A DNA stretch of 64,000 nt from Geoanaerobacter pelophilus. GTDB lineage: Bacteria > Desulfobacterota > Desulfuromonadia > Geobacterales > DSM-12255. Position 1 is the first letter of the stretch, and every line of letters starts with the position of its first letter. Location of the stretch: assembly GCF_018476885.1 (NCBI RefSeq), contig NZ_JAHCVJ010000001.1, forward strand, positions 186,001 to 250,000, written 5' to 3'. The notes below the pieces were generated by a model. It was not told where the DNA came from. It was given only the letters and a program-made list of their open reading frames with translations, and ran no database searches. Both the position numbers and the translations under genes were made by a program. Shown here in pieces: positions 8,548 through 18,700 of this stretch.

Positions 8548-9468
8548 TTACAAACCTTCGGGAAGGTCCTGGAAATGGGTCAGTGACTTGAAACTCCGAT
8601 AGCGGGCCTCAATCTCGCGGTAATCAAGACGTTTCATCCGGTCCAGGCTGAAATCCTCGACATTGAACGACGCCATGACCGAACCAAAGACGATCGCCTG
8701 GCGAATCCCCTCTTCCGTCATGTTGCCGGTACTGGCCAGATACCCCATGAATCCCCCGGCAAAAGTATCACCGGCGCCGGTTGGATCAAAGACCTCTTCC
8801 AGCGGATAGGCCGGAGCGGCAAATACCGAATCAGGGGTGAACATCAGCACCCCGTACTCGCCCCGCTTCACCACCAGCCGCTTGCAACCGAGGGCGATGA
8901 TCTGCCGCGCCGCCTTTACCAGGTTGGCCTCACCGGTAAACTGCCGCGCTTCGCCCTCGTTGATCACCACGATATCGACCTTCTGCAGCACCTTTTTCAA
9001 AGCCTCCGGCTTTGAGGAGATCCAGAAATTCATGGTGTCGCAGGCAACCACCTTCGGTTTTCTCACCTGCTCAAGAACCTCCATCTGCAGGTCCGGGTCG
9101 ATATTGGCCAGAAACAGGTAGTCGGCATCGCGGTACGTCTCCGGCAGCTCCGGCTTGAACTCCATCAGCACGTTCAGCTGGGTATCGAGAGTCTGGGCCT
9201 CGTTCAGGTCATAACCGTATTTGCCGCTCCAGTGGAAAGTCTTGCCCGGAATCCGCTGCAGGCCATCGGTATTGATCTCGCGAGACTTGAGAAACTGCAC
9301 ATGCTCGTCGGGGAAATCCTCCCCAACGACCGCAACCAGGGAAACATCGGTGAAAAAACTGGCGGACGTAGAAAAATAGGTGGCAGAGCCACCCAACACA
9401 TTCTCACCCCTGCCGAACGGGGTTTCCACGGTATCAAAGGCAACGGTGCCGACAACAACAATCCCCAT
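8548..9468 (-). CDS. PfkB-family sugar/nucleoside kinase
   Basis: 306 residues of the ribokinase/PfkB fold. An N-terminal substrate motif (GRGENVLGGSATYFS) and a C-terminal catalytic motif (DPTGAGDTFAGGFMGYLA, with the catalytic Asp in GAGD) are both intact. It lies 18 bases downstream of mtnP. In related genomes such kinases accompany methylthioadenosine phosphorylase, so an adenosine-like or 5-methylthioribose-derived substrate is possible; this is inference only. An AGGAG precedes the ATG. Confidence 0.85.
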   Translation of the reverse strand: MGIVVVGTVAFDTVETPFGRGENVLGGSATYFSTSASFFTDVSLVAVVGEDFPDEHVQFLKSREINTDGLQRIPGKTFHWSGKYGYDLNEAQTLDTQLNVLMEFKPELPETYRDADYLFLANIDPDLQMEVLEQVRKPKVVACDTMNFWISSKPEALKKVLQKVDIVVINEGEARQFTGEANLVKAARQIIALGCKRLVVKRGEYGVLMFTPDSVFAAPAYPLEEVFDPTGAGDTFAGGFMGYLASTGNMTEEGIRQAIVFGSVMASFNVEDFSLDRMKRLDYREIEARYRSFKSLTHFQDLPEGL

Positions 9469-9486
9469 GAATCAGTTCTCCTGTAT

Positions 9487-10350
9487 CTATAAATATTTCC
9501 CAACTATTGGCGCAAGCTTCTGCTTGGTGCTTTCCGGAATGACCTTCCGGTCGGTGATCACGGCATACTGCATGGCAGTAGCGCACGGGCAGCTCCGCTC
9601 CATAGTCACCTGACCCACGGCGTTGCGAATAATATTCTTGGCCATGGCCACGTTCTGATGGATGATCTTGATGATCGCCTCCACCGTCACATCGTCGTGC
9701 GAATCGTGCCAGCAGTCGTAATCGGTGGACAGGGCGATGATTCCGTAACAGATCTCTGCCTCGCGGGCCAGCTTGGCCTCGGTAAGGTTGGTCATACCGA
9801 TCACGGCAGCGCCGAGCCCCAGGTACATGAACGATTCGGCCCGGGTCGAGAAGGCCGGCCCCTCCATGCAGATATAGGCCCCACCCTTGTGTACCGTTGC
9901 CCCTGCCTGTTGTGCCGCCTTATAGAGGGTTTCGGAAAGAGTGTGGCAGACCGGGTCGGCAAACCCGGTATGCGCCACGATGCCGTCACCGAAAAAAGTG
10001 TCTTTCCTGATCCCCTTGGTGCGGTCGATAAACTGGTCCGGAATGACGATATGGCCGGGCTCGATCGCCTCCTTGAGACTGCCGACTGCAGAGACAGAGA
10101 TGATCTGCTCCACCCCCAGCTTTTTCATCCCATAGATATTGGCCCGGTAGTTAACCTCAGACGGGAGCAGCCGGTGGCCCCTGCCGTGGCGCGGCAGAAA
10201 CACCATCTTCACGCCGTTGAGCACTCCGGTTATATACTCGTCGGACGGCTCGCCGAACGGGGTGTCGATCCTGATCCGCTCAACCTTCTCCAACCCCTCC
10301 ATCTCGTAGAGGCCGCTGCCGCCAATGACGCCGATTACAGCTTCACCCAT
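9487..10350 (-). CDS. mtnP: S-methyl-5'-thioadenosine phosphorylase
   Basis: 287 residues, the usual length. GVIGGSGLY at the N-terminus, the phosphate-binding FLPRHGRGHRLLPSEVNYRAN and the central ICMEGPAFSTRAES identify the MTAP/PNP family. The base-site stretch MTNLTEAKLAREAEICYGI and the later STDYDCWHD favour methylthioadenosine over other purine nucleosides. By family knowledge it phosphorolyses MTA to adenine and methylthioribose-1-phosphate, recycling the polyamine by-product. It starts at an ATG after GGAGGTG and is followed by a PfkB kinase. Confidence 0.9.
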   Translation of the reverse strand: MGEAVIGVIGGSGLYEMEGLEKVERIRIDTPFGEPSDEYITGVLNGVKMVFLPRHGRGHRLLPSEVNYRANIYGMKKLGVEQIISVSAVGSLKEAIEPGHIVIPDQFIDRTKGIRKDTFFGDGIVAHTGFADPVCHTLSETLYKAAQQAGATVHKGGAYICMEGPAFSTRAESFMYLGLGAAVIGMTNLTEAKLAREAEICYGIIALSTDYDCWHDSHDDVTVEAIIKIIHQNVAMAKNIIRNAVGQVTMERSCPCATAMQYAVITDRKVIPESTKQKLAPIVGKYL

Positions 10351-10384
10351 GAAATCACCTCCGAAAACAGATATAAATGTTCAA

Positions 10385-10837
10385 TTAATTGATTTCTATC
10401 AGCTTGATATCAAAGGTCAGATCACGCCCTGCCAGCGGGTGGTTGGCGTCGAGAGTCACGTCTGTTTCAGTCACTTCCTTGATCAAAACCGGGAAGACCT
10501 CGCCATCCTGGCCGGTAACTTCCAACTGGCCGCCGATTTCCGGAACCATCCCCTCGGGTAACCTGCTCCGCTCGACAACACCGACAAGCTCGTCCTGATA
10601 CGGGCCATACGCCTCGTCCATCGGAATCTTGACTTCCTTGCTCTCACCAAGGGACATCCCGACCACAGCGGCCTCAAACCCCGGAATAACATTCCCTTCG
10701 CCTATGGTAAACTCCAGAGGCCCGGTTTCGCAGCCGCAGTCATCATCGTGACATTCCGAAGAATCAAAAACCTCGCCATCATCCAGCCTGCCGGTATAGT
10801 GAACCTTAACCTTATCCCCCTGTTTTGCCTTTTGCAT
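10385..10837 (-). CDS. FKBP-type peptidyl-prolyl isomerase, SlyD-like
   Basis: 150 residues. KVHYTGRLDDGEVFDSSE and PLEFTIGEGNVIPGFEAAVVGM form the FKBP half-sites. An IF (insert-in-flap) chaperone domain is seen at DEAYGPYQDELVGVVERSRL, and TLDANHPLAGRDLTFDIKLI closes the fold, as in SlyD. A small HDDDCGCET insert may bind metal. It lacks the His-rich tail of E. coli SlyD. Predicted cytoplasmic prolyl isomerase/chaperone. It is 34 bases upstream of mtnP on the same strand. Confidence 0.88.
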   Translation of the reverse strand: MQKAKQGDKVKVHYTGRLDDGEVFDSSECHDDDCGCETGPLEFTIGEGNVIPGFEAAVVGMSLGESKEVKIPMDEAYGPYQDELVGVVERSRLPEGMVPEIGGQLEVTGQDGEVFPVLIKEVTETDVTLDANHPLAGRDLTFDIKLIEIN

Positions 10838-11050
10838 GCTCAGTGCATCCTTTCATTTCAGAGGGGTCCGCTAACGACCCGTCTGGAGATATTGACTTAC
10901 CAGCGCACTCTAGCAGAGAGGCAACAGGAATTCCACCGGAAAAGGCGGTGGCAGACTTTTAGCCTATTTTTTAGGCAGCGCGGCGGTTAATTATACAATT
11001 CGGGCTTTAAATAGAATTTAATTTCCAATAATTACAACCTGTTACAACTT

Positions 11051-11066
11051 TGGCAAAGAGGTTGCT
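11051..11066 (+). promoter_or_regulatory. Sigma-54 (RpoN)-type promoter upstream of amt
   Basis: TGGCA, six bases, then TTGCT, with exactly 10 bases between the invariant GG and GC. It ends 57 bases before the amt ATG. RpoN/NtrC control of ammonium transport is well established in other bacteria. No activator site was identified. Confidence 0.65.
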
Positions 11067-11123
11067 GAGAGGTTGACGGCGCCACGAAGATGTGGCGTCA
11101 TATCTGCCAACGGGGGTAGGAAT

Positions 11124-12344
11124 ATGGACGCAGTGTCAGCGACTACAGCAATCAAGCATAGTGCCGACGTTCTCTTTCTCATGCTCGGCGCAGTCATGGT
11201 CTTTGCCATGCACGCCGGTTTCGCCTTTCTTGAAGTGGGCACGGTCCGGAAGAAAAACCAGGTCAATGCCTTTGTCAAGATCCTCACCGACTGGTCGGTT
11301 TCGACAGTCGCCTATTTTGTTGTCGGTTTTCCCATCGCTTACGGCATCTCGTTCTTGAAGCCGGTGCCGGCTATCCTCGGCGGCAACCAGGGTTACGACC
11401 TGGTCCATTACTTCTTTCTCCTCTGCTTCGCGGCCTGCATCCCGGCTATCATCTCCGGCGGCATTGCCGAGCGGGCCAAGTTCTGGCCGCAGGTGTTTGC
11501 CGGGGGAATCTTTGCCGGGCTGGCCTACCCGCTCTTTGAATCACTGATCTGGGGCCAGAACAATTCGGCACTGCAGGGGCTGTTCAAGAGCATCGGCGGC
11601 GCAGAGTTCCATGATTATGCCGGTTCAGTGGTGGTCCATTCCATCGGCGGTTGGCTGGCACTGCCGGCAGTGCTGCTGCTCGGCCCGCGTATGGGTCGTT
11701 ACATGCGCGGCAAGTCGCATCCGATCCCGATCAGCAACATTCCGTTTCTGGCACTCGGCTCCTGGATCCTAGCGGTGGGGTGGTTCGGTTTCAACGTGAT
11801 GAGTGCCGGCAATCTGGAGAAGGTATCCGGTCTGGTGGCGGTCAATTCGCTGCTCGCCATGGTCGGCGGGGTGTTGGGAGCGATCTGGGCTGGCAAAAAC
11901 GACCCCGGTTTCGTCCACAACGGCGCCCTGGCCGGATTGATTGCGGTCTGCGCTGGCAGCGACATCATGCACCCGCTGGCATCGTTCGCCGTAGGCCTGA
12001 TCGCTGCTTTTATCTTTGTCTACGGCTTTACCATCGAGCAGGAAAAACTGAAGATCGACGATGTGTTAGGTGTCTGGCCGCTGCACGGCATCATCGGCAG
12101 TTGGGGCGGCATCGCGGCCGGGATTTTCGGTCAGCCACAGCTCGGTGGCGCAGGGGGAGTAAGCTTGATATCCCAGCTGCTCGGCACGCTTTCCGCCATC
12201 GTCTTCGCCCTGGTAACCGGCTTCATCACCTATGCGCTCCTCAAGAAGACCGTCGGTATCCGGCTCCATGAGGAGGATGAATACCGGGGTTCGGACCTGA
12301 CGGTCCATTCCATCGGCGCCTACCCGGAAGACCACGTCAGATAG
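11124..12344 (+). CDS. amt: Ammonium transporter
   Basis: 406 residues, a polytopic Amt/MEP/Rh channel with about 11 membrane helices. GFAFLEVGTVRKKN in the first helices, AERAKFWPQVFAGG, the first pore histidine in VVHSIGGW and the second in WPLHGIIGSWGG are all present, so the twin-His pore is intact. It conducts ammonium/ammonia across the inner membrane. The ATG at 11124 is preceded by TAGGA; an upstream in-frame TTG at 11073 is less likely. No glnK lies next to it, unlike many amt loci. A sigma-54-type promoter precedes it and a strong inverted repeat follows. Confidence 0.92.
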   Translation: MDAVSATTAIKHSADVLFLMLGAVMVFAMHAGFAFLEVGTVRKKNQVNAFVKILTDWSVSTVAYFVVGFPIAYGISFLKPVPAILGGNQGYDLVHYFFLLCFAACIPAIISGGIAERAKFWPQVFAGGIFAGLAYPLFESLIWGQNNSALQGLFKSIGGAEFHDYAGSVVVHSIGGWLALPAVLLLGPRMGRYMRGKSHPIPISNIPFLALGSWILAVGWFGFNVMSAGNLEKVSGLVAVNSLLAMVGGVLGAIWAGKNDPGFVHNGALAGLIAVCAGSDIMHPLASFAVGLIAAFIFVYGFTIEQEKLKIDDVLGVWPLHGIIGSWGGIAAGIFGQPQLGGAGGVSLISQLLGTLSAIVFALVTGFITYALLKKTVGIRLHEEDEYRGSDLTVHSIGAYPEDHVR

Positions 12345-12357
12345 AACTGCCTGATCC

Positions 12358-12392
12358 GGCTGCGCCCCTGTTCACCAAACCGGGGCGCAGCC
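12358..12392. terminator. Bidirectional terminator between amt and the sensor kinase
   Basis: An 11-bp perfect inverted repeat (GGCTGCGCCCC / GGGGCGCAGCC) with a 13-nt loop lies between two convergent genes. The flanking T-runs are weak. Confidence 0.6.
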
Positions 12393-12401
12393 CTTCCTCC
12401 T

Positions 12402-13514
12402 TCATCCCAGCGTAAAATAGAAGATGGCCCCTTTCCCCTCGGCTGCTTCGGCCCAGATCTTGCCGCCATGGCGCTCGACGATGCGCTGCACGATCGGCAG
12501 CCCCATGCCGCTCCCCTCGAACTCTTCCTCGGAATGCAGCCGGCAAAAAGGCTCAAAGAGCTTGTCGGCATAAGCCATATTGAACCCGGCGCCGTTGTCC
12601 CTGATAAAAAAAACAGGCTGGTCTGATGAATCCAGGATGCCGAATTCGATTTCGGCCCGGGCAACCCGCGAGCTGTACTTGAGGGCGTTGCCGAGCAGGT
12701 TGCGCAGACAGATGGTGAGCATGCGCCGGTCACCCTGCACTGTGAGACCGGGAACGATGCGAACATCGACAATCCTCCCGGGCTGCGCGGCAAGCTGCTC
12801 CTCCATGATCTCCGCCGCCAGTTCGGACAGCTTGACCGGCTCAGTCTTGACCTCGGCCCTGCTGAGTCGGGTCATCAGCAACAGGCTGTCGATAACGTTG
12901 CGCAGCCGCGCGCTGGCAATGCCGATCCGAGAGGCAACATGTCTGAGCTGCTCGCGGTCTGCGGTTTCCGCAGTTTCCGTCAACAGGCTGCTGTACCCCT
13001 GAAGCCTGGCAAGCGGCGCCCGCAGCTCATGCGATATGGAATAGCAGAACGATTCAAGCTCATTGTTTAGCCGGTTCAGCTCACTGGTCCGCAGCGCCAC
13101 CCGTTGATCAAGTTCTTCGTTGATCGAGCGCATCGACTCCTCAAGCATCAGCCGCTCGGCAACCTCATCCTCAAGATCCCTGTTGAGTCCGGCCAGTTCT
13201 TGCTGCCGATCCAGCAGTTCCGTGTGCGCTCTCCGGATGCTGGCAAACAAAGGACCGAACTTCCATACGCCGCAAAGCATCAGCAGCGAAATCAGCAGGC
13301 CGAGAACCTCCAACGTCAGGTCTCCTTGCTGCTGGCCGCTGAGTAGTTGCTTAAGGGTAACGGCCCTCCTGACCCCCTGCACCACAAAACCGGTAGCCAG
13401 GAAGATCCAGGCGGCATAAGCCCCGCTCACCCTTATCAGCCGGATGGCGAGAAAGGCCGCCAGAAACTGGGAGGTGATCGCCATGATTACTATCAGCAGG
13501 ATTGTCTGTCTCAT
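12402..13514 (-). CDS. Membrane sensor histidine kinase
   Basis: 370 residues. About three N-terminal membrane helices (TILLIVIMAITSQFLAAFLA, AYAAWIFLATGFVVQGV, LEVLGLLISLLMLCGVW) lack a large periplasmic sensor. A coiled coil (~90-150) follows, then HisKA with FCYSISHELRAPLARL and HATPase_c with NLLGNALKYSS, RDNGAGF and GSGMGLPIV. No response regulator is adjacent, so the partner is unknown. It is convergent with amt, but a nitrogen role is not implied by that alone. Confidence 0.87.
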   Translation of the reverse strand: MRQTILLIVIMAITSQFLAAFLAIRLIRVSGAYAAWIFLATGFVVQGVRRAVTLKQLLSGQQQGDLTLEVLGLLISLLMLCGVWKFGPLFASIRRAHTELLDRQQELAGLNRDLEDEVAERLMLEESMRSINEELDQRVALRTSELNRLNNELESFCYSISHELRAPLARLQGYSSLLTETAETADREQLRHVASRIGIASARLRNVIDSLLLMTRLSRAEVKTEPVKLSELAAEIMEEQLAAQPGRIVDVRIVPGLTVQGDRRMLTICLRNLLGNALKYSSRVARAEIEFGILDSSDQPVFFIRDNGAGFNMAYADKLFEPFCRLHSEEEFEGSGMGLPIVQRIVERHGGKIWAEAAEGKGAIFYFTLG

Positions 13515-13671
13515 TTAGCTTATTCCCAGTAGTGGTGCCGCACTACAAAAATTAACAAATATTCACGTAAAAGCAACACAGTAGATTATTGCCGAGTTGC
13601 AAGCCTGGCCTTGACGCATGAAGATTACTCGTCTAACCTTGGTACGACCCATTCCACAGGAGACCATAAAA

Positions 13672-15438
13672 ATGACCGACATGTTGCGCTGGGACACCAC
13701 TCGACTCTATTCATCTCCTGATTCACCGCAACTCGACCGCGACTTCCGCAAAGCCACCACTGAAGCCCAAGCTTTTCGCGAGCGCTACCAGGGCAAAGTG
13801 GCAACACTCGATGCGGCCGGGCTGCTGGAAGCATTGACAAGCTATGAGCAGCTCCAGGAGACCGCTGTGCTGCCGCAATTGTACGGACATCTCCTGTTCG
13901 CTTCCGACAGTGAGGCCGACAGCAACAAAGCGCTGATGCAGCGAGGCATGGAGTTCGGCAACAGCCTCTCCTGCGAGGTCATGTTTTTCGATCTGGAGCT
14001 GATGGCCATACCGGAAGCGGATTTCGCCCCGCTCGCCGCTGACGAGCGGCTGGCAAACTATCGCCACCACCTCGGCGCCATCCGTCGCTTCCAGCCGCAT
14101 GCCCTGCCGGAAAAGGAAGAACAGCTCCTTACCCAGAAGAACCTGACCGGCATCCAGGCCTTTGCCAAGCTGTTCGACGAACTGACCGCCTCTCTCAGCT
14201 ACCGGATGGAGCTGGACGGCGAAGAGCGCGACTTTACCGGCGAAGAACTGATCTCGCTGCTCCACCATCCCGAGGCAGCGGTCCGGGAGCGGGCGCTGAC
14301 CGTGTTCCTTAATGGCCATGCCGAGCAGGGAATCGTGCTCTCCACCGTGTTCAACACCGTGGCGCTGGATCACAGCCAGGAGATGCAGCTCCGCAGTTAC
14401 AGCGACCCGATGCAGCCGACCAACCTGGGTAACGAACTCTCCATGGAAGCGGTAGAGCACCTGATGAGCGTGACCGAGGCCAACTTCCCGCTGGCCCAGG
14501 AGTATTTCCGGATCAAGGCCAAGCTCCTGGGGATGAAGCGGCTGAAAAACACCGACGTCTATGCCCCGGTTGGCGAGTGCCACAAGACCTACAGTTTCGA
14601 CCAGGCAAAACAGCTGGTGCTCGATTCCTATAGCAGCTTCAACCCGGATTATGCGCCGCTGATAGAAGGTTTTTTCACAGAGCGCCGCATCGATGTCGAG
14701 CCAAGGCAGGGCAAATCAGGCGGCGCCTTCTGCATGGGATTAACTCCCAAACTGCCGCCATATCTGCTGCTCAACTTCACCGGTAACCTGCGGGACGTGG
14801 CTACCTTGGCCCACGAATCCGGCCATGGGCTGCATTACCTCCGCTCGCAGGAGCAGACCATGGTCAACTACCATGCGCCGCTGCCGCTGGCCGAAACCGC
14901 ATCGGTATTCGGCGAGATGCTGCTGACCAGCCGGATGCTGGCCCAAGAGACGGACCGGGAGGTAAAGATCTCGCTGCTCTGCGCCACCATCGAGGACATT
15001 ATTGCCACCACCTTCCGCCAAGTGGTCCTGACCCGCTTCGAACAGCGGCTGCACCTGGAGCGCAAAGACGGGCTGCTCTCCTCTGACCGACTCTGCACGA
15101 TCTGGTGGGAGGAGAACGCTAAGCTGTTCGGCGATAGCGTGGAAATGATCGAAGCGTACCGCTGGGGCTGGAGCTACATCTCCCACTTCATCCATACCCG
15201 CTTTTACTGCTATGCCTACACCTTTGCCGAATTGCTGGTCCTTTCTCTCTACGCCCGTTACCAGGAAACCGGCCCTTCCTTTGTCCCGGCGTTCGATAGC
15301 GTGCTCAGAAGTGGCGGCTCCCGCTCGCCAGCTGATACCGCTGCCCTGGCCGGGATCGACATCAATGACCCCGGTTTCTGGCAGAAGGGGTATGACATGC
15401 TAGGGGGGCTTATTGCGGAGCTCAAACAGCAGCTTTGA
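13672..15438 (+). CDS. pepF: M3-family oligoendopeptidase F
   Basis: 588 residues from the ATG at 13672, which has AGGAG nine bases upstream; an ATG at 13618 in frame lacks a ribosome site. The zinc motif HESGH (LAHESGHGLHY) and the downstream EAYRWGWSYISHFIHTRFYC stretch define the M3B oligoendopeptidase F family, cytoplasmic metallopeptidases that cut short peptides. There is no signal peptide. The gene stands alone, between a minus-strand kinase and a terminator. Confidence 0.92.
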   Translation: MTDMLRWDTTRLYSSPDSPQLDRDFRKATTEAQAFRERYQGKVATLDAAGLLEALTSYEQLQETAVLPQLYGHLLFASDSEADSNKALMQRGMEFGNSLSCEVMFFDLELMAIPEADFAPLAADERLANYRHHLGAIRRFQPHALPEKEEQLLTQKNLTGIQAFAKLFDELTASLSYRMELDGEERDFTGEELISLLHHPEAAVRERALTVFLNGHAEQGIVLSTVFNTVALDHSQEMQLRSYSDPMQPTNLGNELSMEAVEHLMSVTEANFPLAQEYFRIKAKLLGMKRLKNTDVYAPVGECHKTYSFDQAKQLVLDSYSSFNPDYAPLIEGFFTERRIDVEPRQGKSGGAFCMGLTPKLPPYLLLNFTGNLRDVATLAHESGHGLHYLRSQEQTMVNYHAPLPLAETASVFGEMLLTSRMLAQETDREVKISLLCATIEDIIATTFRQVVLTRFEQRLHLERKDGLLSSDRLCTIWWEENAKLFGDSVEMIEAYRWGWSYISHFIHTRFYCYAYTFAELLVLSLYARYQETGPSFVPAFDSVLRSGGSRSPADTAALAGIDINDPGFWQKGYDMLGGLIAELKQQL

Positions 15439-15446
15439 TCAGTTTG

Positions 15447-15477
15447 CGGCAGTTGCGGCCAGCGCAACTGCCGTTTT
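15447..15477 (+). terminator. Rho-independent terminator after pepF
   Basis: An 11-bp perfect stem (CGGCAGTTGCG / CGCAACTGCCG) with a 5-nt loop is followed by TTTT, starting 9 bases after the stop. The remaining ~230 bases up to 15711 hold no gene I can support. Confidence 0.8.
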
Positions 15478-15711
15478 CAGCTTTATTGGCACCTCTCTGT
15501 CAACTAATTGACTTCCCGCCGAGCCACAACACCAAATCACCCGCTCCTCGAACAGCCTCTCAGCCTCTAAAACCTTATTCATCGCCGCTTGACTGACGCG
15601 GGCAGTTTAAAATGCTGTTCAACGCAGAGGGCATGGAAATTGCTGATTTACCCTGAGCCCAAGGGGCTTTATTCCTAAATTCCCATCAGGCAAGGGTTTA
15701 TTGTCATCATT

Positions 15712-18700
15712 ATGCGCAATGCCTTATACAGCAACAGTTTGAAGCGTATCATACTCGCCCTGCTCCTGTTTTCGCCAACTTTTCAGGGTATCCAATCAGC
15801 TAACGCCGCAGCTAACATCTGGAGCAGCTCTGGACCGCCCGGCGCATACATCAGATCGCTGGCAATCGCACCGACGGCAACTCCGACGATCTACGCCGGC
15901 GCCAACGGCAGCGGCGTTTACAAGACTGTTGCCGGTTCCGGCACCTGGAGCGCTGTCAACTCCGGGCTGACCAACAAGATCGTCACGGCGCTCGCCGTTG
16001 ACCCGCTCTCCAGCTCCACGCTCTACGCCGGCACCGCTGGGAACGGCGTATTCAAGACCGCAAACGGTGGCACTTCCTGGGCAGCCACCGGACTTGCCAG
16101 CGACACAGTCAATGCCATTACCATCAAGGCCGGCACCATCTACGCCGGCACCAGCGCCGGCGGGGTCTACCGCAGCGTCAACGGCGGCGGTGGCTGGAAC
16201 CAGGTGAACAGCGGCCTGACCAACCTGCATGTAACCAGTGTTGCCATGTCGCCAGGCTTTGCCAGTGACACCATCGCCTTTGCCGGCACCGCCGGCGGTG
16301 GCGTGTTCAAGACCAGCGATGACGGCGCCACCTGGACCGCAGTTAACACCAACCTGACCGACCTGCAGGTGACGGCGTTAGCGATCTCACCCGAGTTCGT
16401 CTCGCTTCCCGACAATACCATCTATGCCGGCACTGCCAGCGGTGGCGTGTTCAAAAGCAGCAATGCCGGCACCACCTGGGCTACCGTGAATACCGGACTC
16501 CCGGCCGGGGCGGCGATACTGTCCCTGACCATCGACCATACCAATGCCAGCACCCTTTTTGCCGCCACCTCCGCCGGGATCTACATTTCCCTTAATGGCG
16601 GGGGGCAATGGGATCCTCCGGCCACTACCGCACCGGACAACGCCTTTACAACTTCGCTGGCAATGGCCTCAGCCGCCAGCATCTACGCCGGAACCGGTGG
16701 TGGGGTCTACCTCTCCACCGACAGCGGCGCCACCTGGAATGCCATCAACTCCGGCATTACCGCTGTTGAGGTGAAAGCAACCGTCATCAGCCCGGACAAC
16801 CAGTCAAAAATCTTTGCTGGCACCAGCGGCGGCGGGATTTATATCACCCCTGACCAGGCGGCAACCTGGTCGGCAAGCAACAGCGGCCTGGCCAACAGCT
16901 TCATCCAGGCCGTCGCCATTGACAAGAATGCCTCTGCCCGTGTCTATGCCGGTACAACAAACGGCATTTACCGGAGCATCAACGGCGGAACCTCCTGGAC
17001 CGCGGCCACCGTGCAACCAACAACCGGTGATATCCGCGCTATCGCCATCGACAGCTCCGTTACCCCGGCAGCCACTATCTATAGCGGCAGTTACGGCGGC
17101 GGGGTGTTTAAAAGCGTGAACAATGGGGCCAATTGGGCAGCAACCACGGCACTGCCCGACCAGAACGTGACCTCCCTGCTTATCGATGCGGCCAATACCA
17201 CCCTCTATGCCGGCACCGATGGTGGCGGGGTCTTCAAAAGCAGCAACGGCGGCGGCGCCTGGAGCCTGGTCGCTGCCAGCAACAACGGCCTGAACAGCAA
17301 CCGGATAACCGCGCTCTCCTTGACCGCTTCGACACTGTACGCGGCAACAGCAGCCGGGGTCCACTCAATTGCGGTTCCGGGAGGAACGCAGTGGACCGCA
17401 ATCAACAACGGCATCGGCTCTCTGGACACCATTGCCCTGGCAACAAACCCGGCAAATCCCAACTACCTCTGCACCGGCACCAACGGCAACGGCGTATTCC
17501 TCTCCACCAACCAGGGGGCCAACTGGAGCGCCATCAACAACAGCCTCAACAGCCTGGTGGTCCGGTCGTTGGCAATCGACTCGGCCACCCCGACCCGCAT
17601 CTACGCCGGAACCGCCACAGGAGGCGTTTCCTCGCTCATTACCAGCCCGACCATCACCATTGCCCCGGCCACTCCGCACAGCTTCGGCAACGCCAATACC
17701 GTCGGCCCGCCATCAAGCCAGGAGATAACGGTAGGCAACAGCGGCACCCTGGATCTGACCGTCTCTGGCATCACCGCAAACCTGACCGCAGCCGACGCTA
17801 CCACCTTCACCCCTGCCGGCAACGGCATATCCGTCGGCGGCAGTTCCCCCTGCAACAGCACCACGCCGACCATAATTCCCGGCGGCTCCTGCACCCTGCT
17901 GTTCAAGTTCACCCCCGGCATCCCGACGGTCAATTCTGCAACCTTGCAGTTCTCATCCAACGACACCGAGATCCCGACCACCAAGGACCTGGTGATCAGC
18001 TGGGCCGGCGGCGTGCCGCCGGTGGCGGCGTTTACCGCGCCGGCAAACGGGGCAACCATCAGGAACCCGTTCACCATTACCGGCACCGCCCAGGACAATA
18101 GCGCTACCGGCCTGAAGAGGGTCGAGGTATCCCTGAATGGCGGCACCACCTGGCTGGCCGCATCACCCAAGCCGACCCTGGCAACCTGGGAATATGTCTG
18201 GACTACACCGCCGGTGACCGGAGACGGCAGCTACACCATTCTGGCCCGGGGCACCGATAACAAGGATTATGTCCAGACCGCCCTTGCCAGCGTTACCGTT
18301 ACCCTGACCAATACCGCGCCGGATACCGCGATTGCTTCGTCACCGGCGGTACTATCCAATCAAAACAGCGCCACCTTCGCCTTTTCGGCCACCAAGTACG
18401 GCGCCCCCCTGGGCGGGGCTCTTTTTGAGTGCAAGCTGGACAGCGGCGCCTATGCTGCCTGTACCACCCCCAAAACCTATAACGGCCTGACCGACGGTGC
18501 CCATACCTTCTCGGTCCGCGCTGCCGACGGCGCCCTGCCGCTACCCGGCAATGTCGATGCCACACCGGCTTCGTACACCTGGACCGTGGACACTACCCCG
18601 CCGATTACCGCCATTTCCGCCAAGCCCGCGTTAAACATCAATTCCAGCGATGCTCATTTCGTCTTTGCCGCCAACGAAGCGGGCTGCACCTACATTTGCA

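Noticed and set aside
15880-17640. Periodic repeats that could suggest CRISPR or a satellite
   Set aside because: They follow the codon frame of a protein with degenerate Asp-box repeats; spacing and sequence vary as in coding repeats.
15790-18170. Long ORFs in other frames across the propeller gene (for example 17133-18101)
   Set aside because: They arise from the GC-rich repeats of the 1615-residue gene; their proteins are low-complexity and lack ribosome sites.
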